Positions 33,004 to 39,606 of a stretch of DNA of 39,606 bases are shown here, one piece after another. Under the pieces are notes generated by a model, which saw only the letters and a program-made list of their open reading frames with translations, did no database searches and was not told the origin of the DNA. Source of the stretch: Duncaniella sp. (GTDB taxonomy: Bacteria > Bacteroidota > Bacteroidia > Bacteroidales > Muribaculaceae); the NCBI GenBank assembly GCA_029056055.1, contig JAIDCC010000034.1, positions 1 through 39,606 of the forward strand. The letters run 5' to 3'. The position numbers were made by a program, and so were the translations under genes. Numbering within the stretch: position 1 is the first letter of the stretch; each line of letters starts with the position of its first letter.

Positions 33004-35154
33004 ATGCAACACATCAAGACTCTCGCACTTTCGGCCGCTCTCTGCGGCACGCTCGCCTCTTGCTCAGGCTCGGGCGAATCGAAAGCTGACATCATCGACC
33101 GTCCCGCCGCTCCCGAAGCCGGGACTCTCTTCAGCCTCGATGCTCTCGAATCGCTCGGTCGCATTTCCGACGTGAAAGTTTCGCCCGACGGCTCGAAGGT
33201 GCTTTTCTCAATCTCATATGAAAGCGTTGAGAAAAACACTTCCAACGCCGACCTCTACGTGGTAGACATCGACGGCTCAAACCTCACCCGTCTCACCAAG
33301 ACCCCCAAGAGCGAAGCAAACTTCTGCTGGATTGACCGCGGCCGTCAGATAGCCTACACCTATCCTGTCGACGGTAAGCCCCAGATTTGGGTGATGAATG
33401 CCGACGGCTCCTCGCCCCGCGCCGTCTCCAAAATCGAGAAGGGTGTCGAAGGCTTCCTCTTCTCGCCCGACACCAAGAAGGTGGTGGTAATCTCTACCGT
33501 CAAGTATGCCCACACCGCAGCCGAGCTCTATCCCGACCTGCCCGATGCCACCGGACGCATCATCGACGACCTCCTCTACAAGCACTGGGATGAATGGGTC
33601 ACCGAAATCCCTCATCCCTTCCTCGCCGACTTCACGGGCAGCGGCCTCGAAAATGTCACCGACATCATGGCCGACGAACCCTACGAAGCTCCCATGCGCC
33701 CCTTCGGCGGTGTCGAGTCGTTTGCCTGGGCGCCCGACTCCCACAGCCTCATCTATGTATCGCGCAAGAAGACCGGTATGGAATATGCCCTCTCCACCAA
33801 TTCCGACCTCTATCTCTACGACCTCGCCGAAGGCACCACACGCAACCTCACCGAGGGCATGATGGGCTACGACACCTGTCCCGCCTACTCGCCCGATGGC
33901 CGCTACGTGGCATGGCTCTCGATGGAACACGACGGGTATGAAAGCGACAAAAACCGCATCTTCGTGCTCGACAACACCACCGGCACCAAGACCGACCTCA
34001 CCGCCGATTGGGACTACACCGCCGACGCTATAGCCTGGCGTCCCGACGGAAAGGGTCTCTTCTTCATCGCTCCCAAGGATGGCGTGACTCCCATCTTCTC
34101 CGTGGCCCTCGACTCTCACGAGGTTTCCGTAGTGGCCGAAGACGTGGCCGATTTCGCCGGTCTCCAGCCCCTGCCCGAAGGTGGTGTCGTCAGCCTGCGC
34201 CACTCGATTCTCTATCCCAACGAAGTCGTGGCCATCGCCGCCGACGGCTCGCTCAAGCAGCTCACCGACGTCAACACCTCGGTGCTCGCCTCGCTCAAGA
34301 TGCCTACCGTTGAAAAACGCATGGTGCCCACTACCGACGGCAAGGAGATGCTCGTCTGGGTGGTGCTTCCCCCCGACTTCGACCCCAACGGCTCTTATCC
34401 CGCGCTTCTCTACTGTCAGGGTGGCCCGCAGCAGCCCGTAAGCCAGTTCTGGAGCTATCGCTGGAACCTCGCCCTCATGGGTGCCCGCGGCTACATCGTC
34501 ATTGCCCCCAACCGTCGCGGCCTTCCCGGCTTCGGCACCGAATGGAACGCTCAGATTTCGGGCGACTATCCCGGTCAGAATATGCGTGACTACCTCTCGG
34601 CTGTCGACTACATGAAGCAGTTCCCCTACGTCGACTCGGCCCGCATCGGTGCTACAGGCGCAAGCTACGGCGGCTTCTCGGTCTACTGGCTCGCAGGCAA
34701 TCACGAAGGTCGCTTCGCCGCCCTCCTCGCCCATGCAGGCATCTTCAACACCGAAGCTCAGTATCTCGAGACCGAGGAAATGTGGTTTGCCAACTGGGAC
34801 CTCGGCGGCCCCTACTGGGACAAGAGCAACCCCGTAGCACAGCGCACCTTCGCCTCGTCGCCCCACAAGTTTGTCGACCGCTGGACCGCTCCCATCATGA
34901 TTTCTCACGGCGAACTCGACTACCGCATCCTCTCCTCGCAGGGCGAAATGGCCTTCAACGCCGCAAAACTCCGTGGCATCCCCGCCGAGATGGTCATCTA
35001 TCCCGATGAAAACCACTGGATTCTCAAGCCCCAGAACGCAGTGCTCTGGCAGCGACTCTTCTTCCGTTGGTTCGACCGCTGGCTCAAGCCCGACACCGCC
35101 AAGGCCATCGCCGAAGATTCCGTCGACCCGTCTGTCGACCCCGACGTGAGGTAA
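33004..35154 (+). CDS. S9 prolyl-oligopeptidase-family (DPP-like) lipoprotein
   Basis: A 716-residue secreted serine peptidase. The signal sequence ends in lipobox LASC (Cys20). Residues about 40-420 form a beta-propeller with WD-like blades (ISDVKVSPDGSKVLF, SPDGRYVAWLS). Residues about 440-700 form an alpha/beta-hydrolase domain with catalytic Ser554 (GASYGGF), Asp639 (HGELDYRI) and His671 (DENHW). This is the build of dipeptidyl peptidases such as DPP5/DPP4 of Bacteroidales, which release N-terminal dipeptides from oligopeptides in the periplasm. The exact cleavage preference cannot be read from sequence. It lies 27 bp after prs, so it probably depends on that promoter despite the unrelated function. 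Confidence 0.93.
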   Translation: MQHIKTLALSAALCGTLASCSGSGESKADIIDRPAAPEAGTLFSLDALESLGRISDVKVSPDGSKVLFSISYESVEKNTSNADLYVVDIDGSNLTRLTKTPKSEANFCWIDRGRQIAYTYPVDGKPQIWVMNADGSSPRAVSKIEKGVEGFLFSPDTKKVVVISTVKYAHTAAELYPDLPDATGRIIDDLLYKHWDEWVTEIPHPFLADFTGSGLENVTDIMADEPYEAPMRPFGGVESFAWAPDSHSLIYVSRKKTGMEYALSTNSDLYLYDLAEGTTRNLTEGMMGYDTCPAYSPDGRYVAWLSMEHDGYESDKNRIFVLDNTTGTKTDLTADWDYTADAIAWRPDGKGLFFIAPKDGVTPIFSVALDSHEVSVVAEDVADFAGLQPLPEGGVVSLRHSILYPNEVVAIAADGSLKQLTDVNTSVLASLKMPTVEKRMVPTTDGKEMLVWVVLPPDFDPNGSYPALLYCQGGPQQPVSQFWSYRWNLALMGARGYIVIAPNRRGLPGFGTEWNAQISGDYPGQNMRDYLSAVDYMKQFPYVDSARIGATGASYGGFSVYWLAGNHEGRFAALLAHAGIFNTEAQYLETEEMWFANWDLGGPYWDKSNPVAQRTFASSPHKFVDRWTAPIMISHGELDYRILSSQGEMAFNAAKLRGIPAEMVIYPDENHWILKPQNAVLWQRLFFRWFDRWLKPDTAKAIAEDSVDPSVDPDVR

Positions 35155-35200
35155 ACAACACGTGAAGTAAACAACAACTGATACTCATACGTTAATATAT

Positions 35201-35227
35201 GTGCCCTCGGCTCCCCTCCGGGGGCAC
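35201..35227 (+). terminator. Hairpin between S9 peptidase and upp
   Basis: GTGCCCTCGG pairs with CCGGGGGCAC over 10 bp (one G-T) around a 7-nt loop. The tail (TGTCATATCC) is not T-rich, so it may be an attenuating or mRNA-stability hairpin rather than a full terminator. Confidence 0.45.
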
Positions 35228-35259
35228 TGTCATATCCTCTACAATCCCCCCTCTCAGCT

Positions 35260-35913
35260 ATGGAAGTAATCAACTTCGCCAAAACCCCCTCGCTCGTCAG
35301 TCAGTACATGGCCGAGCTCCGCGACGTCAACGTTCAGAACGACCCCCTCCGTTTCCGCCGCAACCTTGAGCGCATCGGTCAAATCATGGCCTACGAAATC
35401 TCGAAGCTCATCCACTACGACACCGTCGACGTCACCACCCCTCTCGCCACGGCCAAATGTCAGGTGCTCAGCGAGCAACTCGTCCTCGCCACAATCTTCC
35501 GCGCCGGCATCCCCTTCCATCAGGGCTTCCTCAGCTACTTCGACCACGCCCAGAACGCCTTCGTCTCGGCCTATCGCAAATATCGCGAGAAAGAAAACTT
35601 CGACGTCTTTATCGAATACATAGCCTCGCCCCGTCTCGACGGAAAGACCATAGTCATCGCCGACCCCATGCTCGCCACCGGAGCCTCCATGGAACTCTGC
35701 TACCGCGCGCTCCTCACCAAAGGCAACCCCGCCCACATCCACGTGGCCGCCGTCATAGCCTCGCAGAAAGCCATCGACTACATCCGCGCCACCTTCCCCG
35801 CCGACCGCACCACCGTATGGGTAGGCGCCATTGACGACGAAATCAATTCCCACTCCTACATCGTCCCCGGACTCGGCGACGCCGGCGACCTCGCCTACGG
35901 CATCAAGGAATAG
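35260..35913 (+). CDS. upp: Uracil phosphoribosyltransferase
   Basis: A 217-residue cytosolic pyrimidine-salvage enzyme making UMP from uracil and PRPP. Seen: LRDVNVQNDPLRFRRNLERIG near the N-terminus, FRAGIPFHQGFLSYF (where other UPRTases read RAGLPM..G), the PRPP loop TIVIADPMLATGASM at 130-144, and WVGAIDDEINSHSYIVPGLGDAGDLAYG as the uracil-binding end. It is a little longer than the E. coli enzyme, with the diverged sequence I associate with Bacteroidales. It comes 105 bp after the S9 peptidase, across a hairpin, and may be part of the prs transcript or have its own weak promoter. Confidence 0.95.
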   Translation: MEVINFAKTPSLVSQYMAELRDVNVQNDPLRFRRNLERIGQIMAYEISKLIHYDTVDVTTPLATAKCQVLSEQLVLATIFRAGIPFHQGFLSYFDHAQNAFVSAYRKYREKENFDVFIEYIASPRLDGKTIVIADPMLATGASMELCYRALLTKGNPAHIHVAAVIASQKAIDYIRATFPADRTTVWVGAIDDEINSHSYIVPGLGDAGDLAYGIKE

Positions 35914-35942
35914 CCGGCCGACCGGCTACACCCCGAAGGCAC

Positions 35943-36053
35943 CTCAATTTGTCAATTTGTCAATTTGTCAATTTGTCAAAATGTCAAAATGTCAAATTCC
36001 CCTTCTCAAATTCTCAATTTCTCACTTCTCAAGAGCCCCCCTTGATGAGAAGT
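35943..36053 (+). repeat. Composite GTCAA/GAGAA element (copy K)
   Basis: Six TTGTCAATT/TGTCAAAA units at exact 9-bp period (35946-35995) are followed by TTCTCAAA, TTCTCAATTTCTCACTTCTCA, a C-rich loop and TGATGAGAAG. The leading TTCTCATT block is missing. It runs straight into a REP-like palindrome. Confidence 0.88.
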
Positions 36054-36121
36054 CGCCTTCGTGGGTCAGCGCGGGCGCAATGCATTGCGCCCCTACCCCC
36101 CCTTGATGAAAAGCCCCCTTC
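36036..36121. repeat. REP-like palindrome (REP 3) flanked by a 25-bp direct repeat
   Basis: The 20-bp core at 36073-36092 is perfectly self-complementary (GGGCGCAATG/CATTGCGCCC), followed by CTAC. On each side lies a copy of CCCCCCTTGATGA(G/A)AAG..CC.TTC (36036-36060 and 36097-36121). The left part matches the reverse complement of the element at 15923-15962. Confidence 0.8.
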
Positions 36122-36152
36122 ATCATTTCCCACAACTTTTCCATATAAAAAT

Positions 36153-36183
36153 TTTGTGTTTACAAAAATAATGCCTACCTTTG
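36153..36183 (+). promoter_or_regulatory. Promoter of the DUF177-rpmF-fabH genes
   Basis: A -33 TTTG (36153-36156) and a -7 TACCTTTG (36176-36183) are separated by 19 bp. Because the -7 box covers the first in-frame TTG at 36181, that codon cannot be the start of the DUF177 gene. Confidence 0.78.
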
Positions 36184-36210
36184 CACAGTTTTTGCAAACA
36201 ACTCTCTATC

Positions 36211-36819
36211 GTGGGAAAATTTACAGCATTTAATCTCCCCCTGAAGACACTGTCGGAAGGCGAACACAAATTCTCTTTCACCCTCGACAAACAGTTCTTC
36301 AAGAATATGGAGAATCCCGACATACACGACGCCGACCTCGTGGCCGACATCACCGTGACGCATAAAAACGACCTCTATCACCTGTCGATGCACGTCACGG
36401 GTACAGTCACGCTCATCTGCGACCGCTGTCTCGACAACTTGCTCTGGCCCATCGACGCCTCTTACGACATCACCGTCAAGTATGGCGACGACTACGAGGA
36501 GACCGACGAATTGCTCGTCATTCCTTACGGCGACAATTCGCTCAACGTGAGCTACATGCTCCACGACACCGTCTCGCTCGCTGTGCCCATCAAGCATGTC
36601 CACCCCCTCGGGAAATGCAACCGCGCCATGAGCGCCCTGCTGCGCAAACACCGCGCCGTAGGTCCCGACGACGAGGACGCCGACCTCACCTCGCAGCTCA
36701 TCGACGAAATGGACTCCATGGAGCCCGAAGCCGACAGCGCCGACAAAGAAGCCGACACTCCCGTCGACCCCCGCTGGAACGAATTGCGGAAACTCTCTTC
36801 AAAACCCGACGAAGAATAA
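36211..36819 (+). CDS. DUF177 (YceD-like) protein
   Basis: 202 residues. GTG at 36211 is chosen as start: it gives MGKFTAFNLPLKTLSEG, the usual opening of Bacteroidota DUF177 proteins, and lies 28 bp past the promoter. The middle has a beta-rich core with the paired-Cys motif ICDRCLDNL and later LHDTVSLAVPI. The C-terminal tail is highly acidic and ends in WNELRKL, as in other family members. YceD-type proteins sit before rpmF in most bacteria and are linked to 23S rRNA accumulation and ribosome assembly. rpmF follows after 118 bp, as expected. Confidence 0.9.
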   Translation: MGKFTAFNLPLKTLSEGEHKFSFTLDKQFFKNMENPDIHDADLVADITVTHKNDLYHLSMHVTGTVTLICDRCLDNLLWPIDASYDITVKYGDDYEETDELLVIPYGDNSLNVSYMLHDTVSLAVPIKHVHPLGKCNRAMSALLRKHRAVGPDDEDADLTSQLIDEMDSMEPEADSADKEADTPVDPRWNELRKLSSKPDEE

Positions 36820-36937
36820 TCCCCCTTCAGCCGGCCTGCCCCTCGAAGATTGCGGAATCCGTCTCCGCCACTCCCGAACGGACATCCCCCGGCAACTTAC
36901 ATACTAAAACAGTAACTCAGAAATAGAATAAGAAGTC

Positions 36938-37123
36938 ATGGCACATCCTAAACGCAAACAATCCAAGACCCGCACCGCCAAGCGTCGCACCCACGACAAA
37001 GCTCTTGTCCCCACCCTCGCTCTCTGCCCCAACTGCGGCTCATGGCACCTCTATCACACCGTTTGCGGTGTTTGTGGTTACTACCGCGGTCGCATCGTTA
37101 TCGAAAAGAACGAAGCCGTCTAA
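36938..37123 (+). CDS. rpmF: 50S ribosomal protein L32
   Basis: 61 residues, the normal size. The basic N-terminus MAHPKRKQSKTRTAKRR and the zinc-ribbon Cys pairs CPNC (30, 33) and CGVC (43, 46) are the L32 hallmarks; keeping all four Cys marks it as the zinc-binding form. It lies between DUF177 and fabH, the conserved order linking ribosome assembly to fatty-acid synthesis. No own promoter was seen, so it is probably read from the DUF177 promoter. Confidence 0.97.
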   Translation: MAHPKRKQSKTRTAKRRTHDKALVPTLALCPNCGSWHLYHTVCGVCGYYRGRIVIEKNEAV

Positions 37124-37129
37124 CACTCC

Positions 37130-37146
37130 CTGCACTCTCCGTGCAG
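37130..37146 (+). other. Small hairpin after rpmF
   Basis: CTGCAC and GTGCAG form a 6-bp stem with a 5-nt loop, 7 bp after the rpmF stop. There is no T-run, so it is unlikely to end transcription; it could stabilise the upstream message. Confidence 0.35.
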
Positions 37147-37279
37147 TCTCCCCGCCTCCTCCTCATGTCATAATCTGCAAAAATCCTCCGCACGCCTTCA
37201 GGGGTCCAAGCTCTCGAAGCGGCATTTCTCCATTCGGGACGTGTGAGGACTTTTGTCGAACTCTATAAATCAAATCTCC

Positions 37280-38263
37280 ATGCTCAACGCACGCATCACT
37301 GGGCTTGCCTCCTATGCACCCGAAGATATTCTCGACAACGAGATGCTCTCGAAAATGGTAGACACCAACGACGAGTGGATCACCTCGCGTGTCGGCATCA
37401 AGGAGCGTCGCATTCTCAAAGAAGAAGGTAAAGGCTCTTCGTTTCTCGGCATGAAAGCCGTCAATGCTCTCCTCGAGCAGACCGGCACCAAGCCCGAAGA
37501 AGTCGACCTCCTCATCTGCGCCACCTCCAACCCCGACTACCGTTTCCCCTCGACAGGTTCAGTTATAGCCCACGATTGCGGACTCACCAACGCCTATGCC
37601 TACGACATCCAGGCCGCTTGCGCCGGTTTCCTCGTGGCTCTTCAGGATGGTGCGGCCTACGTCAAGTCGGGCCTCCGCAAGAAAGTGATTGTTGTGGCTG
37701 CCGAGAAGATGTCGTCGATGACCAACTACAAGGACCGCGCCACCTGCCCCCTCTTCGGCGACGGCGCCGGCGCTATGCTCCTTGAGCCCACCGACCGCCC
37801 CGTAGGTATTATAGACGGCGTGTTCCACGTCGACGGCTGCGGAAAAGAGCACCTCTGGATGCCCGCAGGCGGCTCCGTGCTCCCCGCTTCTCACGAGACC
37901 ATCGATGCCGACCAGCACTACGTCATTCAGGACGGCCGCATGGTCTACAAGCACGCTGTCACCGACATGCTCAACTCTACCGTTGAAGTCATGGAGCGCA
38001 ACGGCCTCACCGCCGAAAACATCGACTACTACTGCACCCATCAGGCCAACCTCCGTATCATCGAGGCCGTAGGCTCGCGCCTCGGCATCGCTCCCGAGAA
38101 GGTGCTCGTCAACATTCAGAAGTATGGCAACACTTCGGCTGCCTCAATTCCTCTCTGTCTCGACGAGTTTAAGGCTCAGCTCAAACCGGGCGACAAAATC
38201 GTGCTCACCGCCTTCGGCGCCGGCTTCACTTGGGGTGCGCTCTACATCATCTGGGACATCTGA
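37280..38263 (+). CDS. fabH: Beta-ketoacyl-ACP synthase III
   Basis: A 327-residue cytosolic enzyme that starts type II fatty-acid synthesis by condensing acetyl-CoA (or a branched acyl-CoA) with malonyl-ACP. The ATG at 37280 is chosen: MLNARITGLASYAPED matches the family N-terminus. The catalytic triad is complete: Cys114 (QAACAGF), His254 (THQAN) and Asn284 (YGNTSAAS). DEWITSRVGIKERRI is also typical. It follows rpmF at 156 bp, the usual neighbour order. Bacteroidales make branched fatty acids, so branched primers are likely substrates; this is family knowledge, not visible in the sequence. Confidence 0.97.
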   Translation: MLNARITGLASYAPEDILDNEMLSKMVDTNDEWITSRVGIKERRILKEEGKGSSFLGMKAVNALLEQTGTKPEEVDLLICATSNPDYRFPSTGSVIAHDCGLTNAYAYDIQAACAGFLVALQDGAAYVKSGLRKKVIVVAAEKMSSMTNYKDRATCPLFGDGAGAMLLEPTDRPVGIIDGVFHVDGCGKEHLWMPAGGSVLPASHETIDADQHYVIQDGRMVYKHAVTDMLNSTVEVMERNGLTAENIDYYCTHQANLRIIEAVGSRLGIAPEKVLVNIQKYGNTSAASIPLCLDEFKAQLKPGDKIVLTAFGAGFTWGALYIIWDI

Positions 38264-38631
38264 CCTCATGGTCGGCCCGTCCCTACCCACTGATACTTCA
38301 AATCACCCACACATGGTTGGTTTCTTCATCCGTCAATGAAGAAGAGCTAACATAATAGTGAAAATATTTCATAACATTAAACTGTAATTTTATCTCCCCA
38401 CGCGCTGTGACAGCGCTTATTTACTCATCATCATTTAGAATTTTAAATATCCCGGAAGACGATTTGCCCGTGAGGGTAGGTCGTCTATTTTTTCAATCCC
38501 CGCTCCCATCGCTCTCCGTCGCGCCGCCGTGTCCGCGTGGCTCGAAGCTGAGGCAATAAGCGGGTGGGGCGAACACTTCACCCTCCGCAGGTGTTATAAA
38601 GACAAAAGTATAATTATAATCATCAAACATT
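38264..38631. other. 368-bp AT-rich intergenic region between fabH and era
   Basis: It holds no credible gene. Contents: an AT-rich stretch (about 38340-38400), a tight perfect hairpin GCGCTG-TGA-CAGCGC (38402-38416), a terminator (38457-38494), then GC-rich sequence and an AT-rich leader (38597-38630) with no clear TAnnTTTG promoter before era. Confidence 0.55.
38457..38494 (+). terminator. Terminator between fabH and era
   Basis: AGACGA (38457-38462) pairs with TCGTCT (38481-38486). An inner GCCC/GGGT can also pair, and ATTTTTTC follows. It lies nearly 200 bp past the fabH stop, so it either ends a long 3' tail or a separate small RNA. Confidence 0.65.
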
Positions 38632-39516
38632 ATGGATCATAAAGCAGGATTCGTCAACATAGTAGGCAACCCCAACGTAGGCAAATCGACTCTGATGAAC
38701 GACCTCGTGGGCGAGCGCATCAGCATCATCACCTCGAAAGCGCAGACCACACGTCACCGCATCATGGGCATCGTCAACACCCCCGAATATCAAATCGTAT
38801 TCTCCGACACCCCGGGTGTACTCGCCCCGAAGTACAAACTTCAGGAGTCTATGCTTCAGTTCAGCGAGGGTGCCCTCAAGGATGCCGACATCCTCGTCTA
38901 CGTCACCGACGTCGTGGAAGACCCCTCGAAAAACGCCGACTATCTCGCTAAGGTAGCTAAGGAGACCATCCCCGTGCTCCTCGTCATCAACAAAATCGAC
39001 CTCGTCAAGAATCAGGCCGACCTCGAAGCCCTCACCGCCCGTTGGCAGCAGATGCTCCCCAACGCACAGATTTTCCCCGTCTCGGCTAAGGAACACTTCA
39101 ACGTGACCAACCTCATGGCGCGCATTGTCGAACTCCTCCCGGTCTCTGCCCCCTACTTCGGCAAGGACGCCCTCACCGACAAGCCCGCACGTTTCTTCGT
39201 CACCGAAATCATCCGCGAGAAGATTCTGCTCAACTACGAGAAGGAAATTCCCTATTCGGTAGAGGTCATCGTCGAGAAATTCGAAGAAAAGGAGACCGCC
39301 ATCCACATCATGGCCGTCATCTACGTCGAGCGCGACTCGCAGAAAGGCATCATCATCGGCCATCAGGGCAAGATGATTAAGCGCATCGGCACCGAAGCCC
39401 GCAAGGACATCGAAAAATTCTTCGGCAAGAACGTATTCCTCGAACTCTTCGTCAAAGTTGAACCCAACTGGCGCAACCGCGAGAACAAGCTCAAATCGTT
39501 CGGCTACATCGAGTAA
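38632..39516 (+). CDS. era: GTPase Era
   Basis: A 294-residue essential GTPase that binds the 3' end of 16S rRNA during small-subunit assembly. GTPase motifs in order: G1 GNPNVGKS, G2 region AQTTRHRI, G3 DTPG, G4 NKID and G5 VSAKE. The C-terminal KH domain has GIIIGHQGKMIKRIG, followed by FLELFVKVEPNWR as in Era. The length is typical. It follows fabH, and in relatives der (EngA) comes next; the window ends too soon to see it. A terminator-like hairpin directly follows, which would separate der if present. Confidence 0.97.
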   Translation: MDHKAGFVNIVGNPNVGKSTLMNDLVGERISIITSKAQTTRHRIMGIVNTPEYQIVFSDTPGVLAPKYKLQESMLQFSEGALKDADILVYVTDVVEDPSKNADYLAKVAKETIPVLLVINKIDLVKNQADLEALTARWQQMLPNAQIFPVSAKEHFNVTNLMARIVELLPVSAPYFGKDALTDKPARFFVTEIIREKILLNYEKEIPYSVEVIVEKFEEKETAIHIMAVIYVERDSQKGIIIGHQGKMIKRIGTEARKDIEKFFGKNVFLELFVKVEPNWRNRENKLKSFGYIE

Positions 39517-39540
39517 TCCTCTCCCTCCAACACCCCATCC

Positions 39541-39580
39541 ACGACCGCCCGGCCCTCCCGTCGCGGTCGTTTGCCGTTTA
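39541..39580 (+). terminator. Terminator after era
   Basis: ACGACCGC (39541-39548) pairs with GCGGTCGT (39563-39570) around a C-rich loop, followed by TTGCCGTTTA. The stem is strong but the T-run is short. Confidence 0.6.
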
Positions 39581-39606
39581 ATATCCCCTCCCGCCCTCCG
39601 TCACAC

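Noticed and set aside
33277-35016. A 579-codon open frame on the minus strand inside the S9 peptidase gene
   Set aside because: Antisense shadow of an enzyme with an intact catalytic triad; V/G/H-rich composition and no recognisable domain.
35943-36053. The regular 9-bp GTCAATTT tract as a CRISPR array or replication iterons
   Set aside because: Units are directly adjacent without spacers, so it is not CRISPR. Similar tracts occur at many gaps with no replication gene nearby, so an origin is unlikely.

Overview
The window comes from a GC-rich member of the Bacteroidales, most likely a gut Muribaculaceae-type bacterium. Reasons: Bacteroidota-type promoters (TTTG, 19-22 bp spacer, TAnnTTTG) precede many genes, there is no clear Shine-Dalgarno sequence, secreted carbohydrate-active enzymes and lipoproteins are abundant, several secreted proteins end in short 'LPAGIY...K' sorting-type tails, and the right end has the DUF177-rpmF-fabH-era order known from Bacteroidales. 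The genus is an inference; no rRNA gene is present.

Layout. (1) 319-10568 (+): a carbohydrate-degradation cluster with a six-hairpin glycosidase-like lipoprotein, a DUF4450-type lipoprotein, a GH106 alpha-L-rhamnosidase, a GH105 unsaturated rhamnogalacturonyl hydrolase and a small SusC-like protein reduced to carboxypeptidase-like and TonB-plug parts. GH106 plus GH105 points to rhamnogalacturonan or another rhamnose/uronate pectic side chain. No full SusC/SusD pair is visible. (2) 10854-15901 (-): GH13 alpha-amylase lipoprotein, CdsA, and a GH115 alpha-glucuronidase. (3) 16192-19833 (+): purM, an MltF-like lytic transglycosylase, a DUF3332 lipoprotein and a VanZ-like membrane protein. (4) 20255-28627 (+): three large secreted proteins (all-beta repeat protein, S8 subtilase, three-module leucine-rich-repeat protein), all with sorting-type C-termini. 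(5) 28898-31777 (+): a two-enzyme GH43-GH97 fusion. (6) 32029-35913 (+): prs, an S9 dipeptidyl-peptidase-like lipoprotein and upp; PRPP synthesis and PRPP use flank a peptidase. (7) 36211-39516 (+): DUF177, rpmF, fabH, era.

The most unusual signal is between the genes. A composite low-complexity element recurs at about ten sites. Its fullest form reads [TTCTCATT]n - [TTGTCAA]n, period about 9 - [TTCTCAC]n - short C/G-rich loop - [GAGAAATG]n, so its right half folds into a hairpin. It occurs in both orientations, usually between a gene end and the next promoter. One copy has expanded inside the DUF4450 gene, where it stays in frame and encodes three N-E-N-E-K repeats. REP-like palindromes (core GGGCGC...GCGCCC or GACGCG...CGCGTC) lie beside three of these elements. 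I know of no description of this composite element, but I could not search.

Twenty-three protein genes are called. No tRNA, rRNA, CRISPR array, insertion sequence or prophage gene was seen. The left edge lies in a degenerate tandem repeat; the right edge is just past era, where der might be expected next.
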